Positions 58,200 through 64,000 of a DNA stretch of 64,000 nt are shown one piece after another. Made by a program: the position numbers and the translations under genes. The notes below the pieces were generated by a model. It was not told the origin of the DNA. It worked only from the letters and a program-made list of their open reading frames with translations, and made no database searches. Source of the stretch: Hymenoscyphus infarciens (Eukaryota > Ascomycota > Leotiomycetes > Helotiales > Helotiaceae); contig LLCB01000046.1 in NCBI GenBank assembly GCA_001414345.1, positions 1 through 64,000 of the forward strand, written 5' to 3'. Each line of letters opens with the position of its first letter. Within the stretch, counting starts at the first letter, position 1.

Positions 58200-61100
58200 A
58201 AAAAGTCTACTACTAAGTATTTCTTATATCTCTTATTCTTATACTCTTTTAATAATGTCTAGTAAAGGCTTTAAAGCCTCTTATTCTAGTAGAGAGGTAT
58301 TTAGCTTTTTTAAAAGTATATTAAAAACGAAAACTATTATAAATTAATAAACCTTTAGAAAGTTTTAGTTTATAGGAGTATCTTATATATTCTAGTATTT
58401 TAAAAGGTTCTATCTATTATTTAGTAAGTTTTTAGCTAAGATAATTTATCTTAAGATTCTTAATAGATAAGTAGACTTTATCTCTAATATCTTAGTTAAT
58501 AGCTCTTTAATACTAATTTATACTATCTTCTATCTTTTTCTAAGCCTTACTTATATTATCTTTGGCTATCTCTTAAATAAAGTATATATATTAAGCTACT
58601 TTTACTACTTTATTATAGTTAAGTTATTTCTAAGAAATAGAAGTCTTTAGTATATTCTAGTTCTATAAAGTCTTTAAGTTAAGTCTAAACTTAAGCTAAT
58701 AAGAGGTTATACTAATAGATAAGTATAAAAGTATTATTTATACTCTATTTATTAAGAGGATTAATTCGCTCTAGTTATCTTAATAGTAGTTTATAAAAGA
58801 CCTTAGTCTCTAATTAATATATTAGTTTATTATCTCTATCTATCTATCTATCTATTTATAGTAAGTTATACTAAGCTTAAGCTTAATACTAATTATTTAA
58901 TAAAATTTAGTCTAAAATAATAATATAAATTAAGATTCTTAATTAGATATAATTAATTTAAGATAGTAGCTAAAATAGTAAATCTATTAAATAAAGAGTT
59001 TAGCTAGTCTTTTAGCATCTATAGTTAAGTAATAAGATATTAATACTAAATCTTTTCTAAGTTAGTTAATAAATACTAATATAGTATTAAATCTATATTT
59101 ATCTTTTAGAAATAATTTAAAGTTTATATATAAATATTATATAAGATAGTTAAGTATAAGTAAAGAGTAAAGAAAGCTTTATTACTTAGTTTATTAAGAA
59201 TAAGAGTATTTATAGGCTTAATAATTTGTTATATACCTTCTATAGTTTAAAAATATTCTAACCTAGTAGTAGTATTATACTAATAACTAGTATATCTTTT
59301 TTAGACTTAGGTAAGTACTAGATACTTAGTTATAGACTTCTTAGATTAGTTTTATATAGAGTTTAGTATTCTTTTAAATATAAAGTCGATTTTTAAAGAG
59401 TAGTAAATTATCTAATAAGAGGTAGTATCTATCTAGAAGTTTATAATATTCTTTTTAAAAGAAGTATTAGTTATTTTCTTTTAACTTTTAAATTATAATT
59501 AAACTTATTCTTAGAATAACGTTTAACTAAATTATATTAAGAGATATAGACTATTCTTATAAAAAGGTCTAAGTAAGTTTAGTATTAATTTAAGAGTCTA
59601 AATAATTAAGTCTTAAAAGAGTATATAAGTAGTTATCTAATTTAGCTTAATTATAGGTTTTTAAGTCTTATTTATATTAAGTTAATATATCTACTTTTTA
59701 ATTACTCTTTCTAGATATAAATTAGCTCTAAAAGTTAAAGTCTAATAAAAACTCTATCTATTAGATTTACTTAGCTATAAGTAGCTTAGTTATTATAAAG
59801 TATTCTAATAATCTATAATCTAAATATATATTAATATACTTTTAATATAATATAAGTTTAAGATACTATTTCTTAAAAGCTTTTATAATAGTAGATAGCT
59901 TTTTATTATAGATCTTCTAGTTTAATTTATAGCTAACTAAGATATATAAGTAGAACTTAATAGAGTATTAAAAGCTATTATACTATTATAAGAATATATC
60001 TACTATTACTCCTTTTAAGAAGTTTATTTCTAGCTTTATATTATAATTAGAGTTGAAGTAGTATAAGGTTTAAATTATAAGTAGCTTAGTTCTTAGTACT
60101 TTAAAAGCTTCTTTATATTTAAGTATTTATAGAAATAGTTTTATAGAGTATATTATTATAGTTAGAGGTTTAGTAATTTTAGTATAACCTTTAATAAATT
60201 ATTTATAGAATCTTATAAACTCTAAGTAAGACTTTATATCTATTATAGTATTAAGTTAGACCTAGTTTTATAAACGCTCTACCTTTTTAGAGTTAACTTT
60301 AAGTCTTTTTATAGTTAAGATAAATCCTAAGTATTTAACTTTAGTAATACTAAATTTACTTTTCTTAATATCTATCTAAAGTCTTACTTCTTAGAGCTAA
60401 TTTAGAACCTTTCTAACCTATTCTTTATATTCTTTAATAGTATCTAAATAAATTAAAATATTATCTAAGTAAGTGATATAGAAGTTATTTAAATAGTTAA
60501 TTAAGATATTATTTATATAATATTAATAAGTAGTAGAGCTATTATAGAGTCTAAAAGAGAAGACCTTATATTTATATATATTATACCTAGTTCTAAATAT
60601 AGTTATCTCTTCTAATTTAAAGTCTATTTAGATATAATAGAAAGCTTATCTAATATCTAACTTAGTAAAGATTTTAGCTATTCTTATTCTTAAAAGAAGC
60701 TTATTAATATAAAGGATTAAGTAGAGATTATTTTAGATTAGAGTATTTAGCTTCTTTTAATTAATATAGAACTATAACTTATTACTATTAGCCTTTTTAA
60801 TAAAGAGTACTAGAGAGGCAAAAGAGCTATTACTATTAATAATAAACCTCTTATCTAAGTTCTTTATTAAATACTCTTTTATAGCTTTAAACTCTATAGT
60901 TAACTATTAATATAAAAGTAAAAAGAAGTTAAGAAGTAGTTTATTTAAAGTAATCTTATAGTTATATTTATAGTAAAAAGAAAGCTTATTAAAAGCTACT
61001 TTTAAGAATACGTCTTTATAAGATAAGTAATATTTTAGAAGTTAGGTTTATATTAGAGCTATTATATTCTCGTTATCTTAAAGAGAGACTAATCTTTTAT

Positions 61101-62830
61101 TAATAATCTAATCTAGCTTATAAATACTAGTTATATAAAATTCTAAGTTAAGTTATTTTATATTAAAATATATAGCGTTTATACTTATTTTACTAATAAA
61201 AGAGTATAGAGTCTAGTCTTTTAAAGCTATACTAGTAGTTTATAAAAGCTTTAAACTAGAGTTAGATATTAAAATTTTAAGAGATATTATTATAAATAGA
61301 AGTAATAACTTAGCTATACTTATAAGTCTACTCTTTTTATATCTTTCTTATTAATAAATTATATATTCTCTTTAATTTATATCTAACTAATAATTTAAAA
61401 TAGGTTTCTAGTTCTAGTTAGAAAGTAAAAGTAAAATCTTCTTATTAAAGTAGAAAGTTAGAGAGTAGTTAGCTAGCTAAGTAATCTAGTTTTTTAAGAG
61501 GTTAAAGAGGACTTTAAAATAAATTAACTACTTATTACTAATAATTAGATTTTATTATCTAAAGTCTAAGATAATAAAGAGGTAGTTATAAATATAACGT
61601 TTATTTATATTTAGATATAGTTATATAAACTAAGTTACTTAGCTTTTAGTACTATTATTATATTTATAAATAAATACTAAATAAAGTAGTTTCTAGATCT
61701 ATAAATCTATTACTTTTAATAATTATAATATTAGAGGTTAATTAAGAAATAGGTACTTATTTACTTTTATATCTACTAAGGCTTATATTTTAATATTATA
61801 TTCTTATATATTAAGAGTAGTATTTATAAGGAACTATTTTCTTCTTCTAAGCTTAAAAAGGTTAAGTTTAACTAGATTATATTTATATAAGTCTAGGAAG
61901 GTATTTTTATCTAAGCCTTTTTATTTTCCTTCTAACTTAGATTAGAGTTAGAGTACTCTTTAGTTTCTTATTCTTTTTTAAGTTAATTATCTATCTTATT
62001 AATACTAAGTAGATTAAGATAGTTAAGTTTAATATACCTAGGTTTCTTATAATTATAATACTTTATACTAGTAGAGAATTAGTTTATAAATAAAGTCTTT
62101 AATCTTTTACTAGTAGAAGAGAGCTTAGGAGTTTAAGAAGTCTTCTAAGAGATAGAATAGAGTCTATATAAGAGTAGTAAGGGTCTTATAGCTAAACTAG
62201 ATAAGGATTAGTTAGTATTTAGCTTTTAGTATAAAGAGCTTATTATTATTAGTTTTTCTATACTTATTATACTAGTTATATATAACTTAGTATCTTAGTA
62301 CTACTCTTTATCTATAAATAAAAAGTCTTTTACTATCTTATTAAAATTAGTATTCTAGTATCTTATACTTCTAACTAATAGGTTTCTAAGCAAAGGTATA
62401 AGCTTCTCTTATATATAGTAGAATCTATCTTATTCTAATATCTCTCTAAGTATTACTATACTTAAAAAGTAACTTTTAAATTCTAAAAAACTTTCTTTTA
62501 TATAACCTTTCTATTCTATTTAAAGAGACTAAAAGGTATTCTAAGTATCCTCTTTCTTATAACTAGTTAGATAGTAAGTATTAAGAAGTTTAACTATTTC
62601 TTTATAATCTTTAAATATTATCTTACTTATATTAGACTTATATTAGAGCTCTAAGTAGTTCTAGATAAGTTTCGTTATTATCTCTTAAATAAGAGCTTTA
62701 TAAGTTAAAAGTATTTAGTAATAGTTAGTATTTATATAGAGTTAATTATATATTAATATTCTCTATTACTTATATATAGATAAAGTACTATTATTTAAAG
62801 GTTTAATTTTCTTTATAATCTTACTTTTAA
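58200..62830 (-). mobile_element. Degenerate Ty3/Gypsy retrotransposon, minus strand
   Basis: Minus-strand translation, broken by stops, shows retroelement landmarks in the correct order. A gag-like region lies at about 62.8-62.3 kb. Reverse transcriptase lies at about 60900-60450, with SSFASLVLFIKKANS, TKLDIR-stop-AFYYI and the YLDD-box equivalent TYLDNILIY at about 60478-60452. The integrase C-terminal region (DKVYLSIKNLK ... PFKILEYIRYSYKLKL) is at about 58480-58350. Gag, then RT, then integrase fits Ty3/Gypsy. LTRs were not delimited. The element is inactive. Confidence 0.75.
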
Positions 62831-63299
62831 TATGACAGTCCTAGTTATATACGTCACTTACGTAACCAGGTTAGCCCGAGGCTTTACCGAGGCTTTACTT
62901 AATATATATAAATAAAGCTAGAGTGCCTATACTCTTCGCTTTTCTCTTTAGTTTAGTTTTCCTTAATACTAAGTACTATTCTATAAGTACTCTCTTTATG
63001 TATTTATAGAGAGCTATTATACTAAAACTAAACTCTCCCTCTTTACCTAGGAAGGCTTTTACTAATATCTTAATAATAATATATATATTTACTTATATTA
63101 AATCTACTAAATTCACCTTCCTCCTCTATAAAGCTTAACCTATTTATATTAAGTAGTAAGGTTTAGCGTTCTTCTGTTAGCTATATCGAGTCCTTTAAAA
63201 GTAACCTATTAACCTAAGAACTATTCTACTCTGTTTTAGAGTTAGTAGAGCTAATCTCTCTTCCTTCTTCTATTAACGTTATATCCTAATCTAGCTTAA

Positions 63300-64000
63300 G
63301 AACTTAACTTAAAAAAATATATATACTAGTTATTACTATGCTACTACTACCTCCTCCTACTAAGGCAACTACTAGTTCCTTATAGTATAAGATCCCTAAA
63401 CTACCTCTACTTAACTCTACCTTATAATAAATTCTTAAAGTAATAACCTTATTAATAAGTAAAGTTTATAAACTTAAAGTAAATACTTTAAATATAGCTA
63501 GTACTTCTTATTAATATACCTCTATTTAGCTATAAACTCTTAATATAACTTATTCCCCTTCTATAGCTTCGTTATCTAAGAAGATAAGTAGGATAGCTAA
63601 TCCTTACTAATTCACTATAGAAGACGAATTCACTTATATAACCTAGGAAACTAAAATCATAGCGAAGTTATCTATTAATACTAACTACTTTAAGTCTAAG
63701 GAAGTAAGAATAAATTTAATTTTCTACTATACTTCTAGAAAAGCCTAAAACTATATTTACCTAAGATATAAGTTTAATATTATTAACTAGTTTAGTAGCT
63801 ATAAAGAGATATTAACTTACCTTTAAAATATTACTATTAGCTCTTACTTATACTAAGAAGCTTATATCTAATACTAAGACCTTATTATATTAAAGATAGA
63901 AACTTTCTATAACTTCTATACTAAGTTCTAATAACTTATAGATAAAGCTAAAGTTTTCTTATAAGACTAGGTAGAAGACTTATAGAATAAGTTAACCTCT
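63300..64000 (+). mobile_element. Start of a second degenerate Ty3/Gypsy element (gag), plus strand
   Basis: Plus-strand translation gives a broken gag-like sequence with ETKIIAKLSINTNYFKSKE, followed by RKA, stop, NYIYLRYKFNIINWFSSYKE and FYNFYTKF...DKAKVFL. This resembles the gag of fungal Gypsy elements. It runs off the right edge. The sequence from 62832 (TGACAGTCC...) to about 63.3 kb, between the two divergent gag regions, is the likely place for LTR sequence. Confidence 0.55.

Larger units (their letters stand above)
55870..64000. repeat. AT-rich, RIP-like transposon block
   Basis: From just after the tRNA gene to the window end, the DNA is TpA-rich with dense stops. Ty3/Gypsy protein remnants are recognisable from about 58.2 kb rightward and are listed below. 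55.9-58.2 kb has no assignable coding remnant and may contain LTR or other repeat DNA. Confidence 0.8.

Noticed and set aside
1..64000. CRISPR arrays, bacterial operons, riboswitches, prophage
   Set aside because: The window is eukaryotic nuclear DNA with spliceosomal introns. The short repeats seen are satellites and microsatellites, not spaced arrays.

Overview
The window looks like nuclear DNA of a filamentous ascomycete (Pezizomycotina; Leotiomycetes is only a guess). Genes carry short introns of about 50-85 bp with GTAAGT-like donors, CTAAC/CTGAC-type branch sites and YAG acceptors. The proteins are standard fungal ones, including a Ste2-type pheromone receptor, an IDO-type Bna2, a TPR/F-box/LRR Dia2/Pof3 and a Dnm1. 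The gene-bearing DNA is broken up by very AT/TpA-rich blocks full of TAA/TAG codons. This is the pattern expected of repeat-induced point mutation (RIP) acting on transposons.

Layout. 1-4.75 kb: degenerate AT-rich repeat DNA with a 134-bp tandem repeat. 4.75-8.15 kb: no supportable gene. 8.16-30.2 kb: gene island with an RPA-like OB-fold protein (+), exportin Crm1 (-), an uncharacterised protein (-), a small GPI-anchor-like surface protein (-), alanine:glyoxylate aminotransferase (-), a PAP2 lipid phosphatase (+), a possible small membrane protein (-), the Ste2 receptor (+), a basic disordered protein (+) and ESCRT-I Vps23 (-). 30.7-38.4 kb: AT-rich island holding at least two degenerate hAT transposases. 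One sits in a nested pair of hAT elements whose 8-bp target-site duplications are both intact. 38.4-41.2 kb: a frameshifted secreted-protein pseudogene, cut at its 3' end by the outer hAT element and carrying a MITE-like insertion. 41.4-55.2 kb: second gene island with an ankyrin-type protein (+), Dnm1 (-), Sec62 (+), a secreted PEBP (+), an acidic uncharacterised protein (-), Bna2/IDO (+) and Dia2/Pof3 (+). A tRNA-Ile(AAU) with a 17-nt intron follows at 55.8 kb. 55.86-64 kb: degenerate Ty3/Gypsy elements, one on the minus strand (gag to integrase) and the start of another on the plus strand.

Most genes are unrelated housekeeping genes: nuclear export, replication-linked ubiquitination, ER translocation, endosomal sorting, organelle fission, glycine and NAD synthesis, and mating sensing. 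I see no biosynthetic cluster and no clear new multi-gene system. The best-supported unusual structure is the nested hAT pair. Exon joins were worked out by hand from splice signals and frame continuity. Functional names rest on recognising conserved motifs, with no database search.
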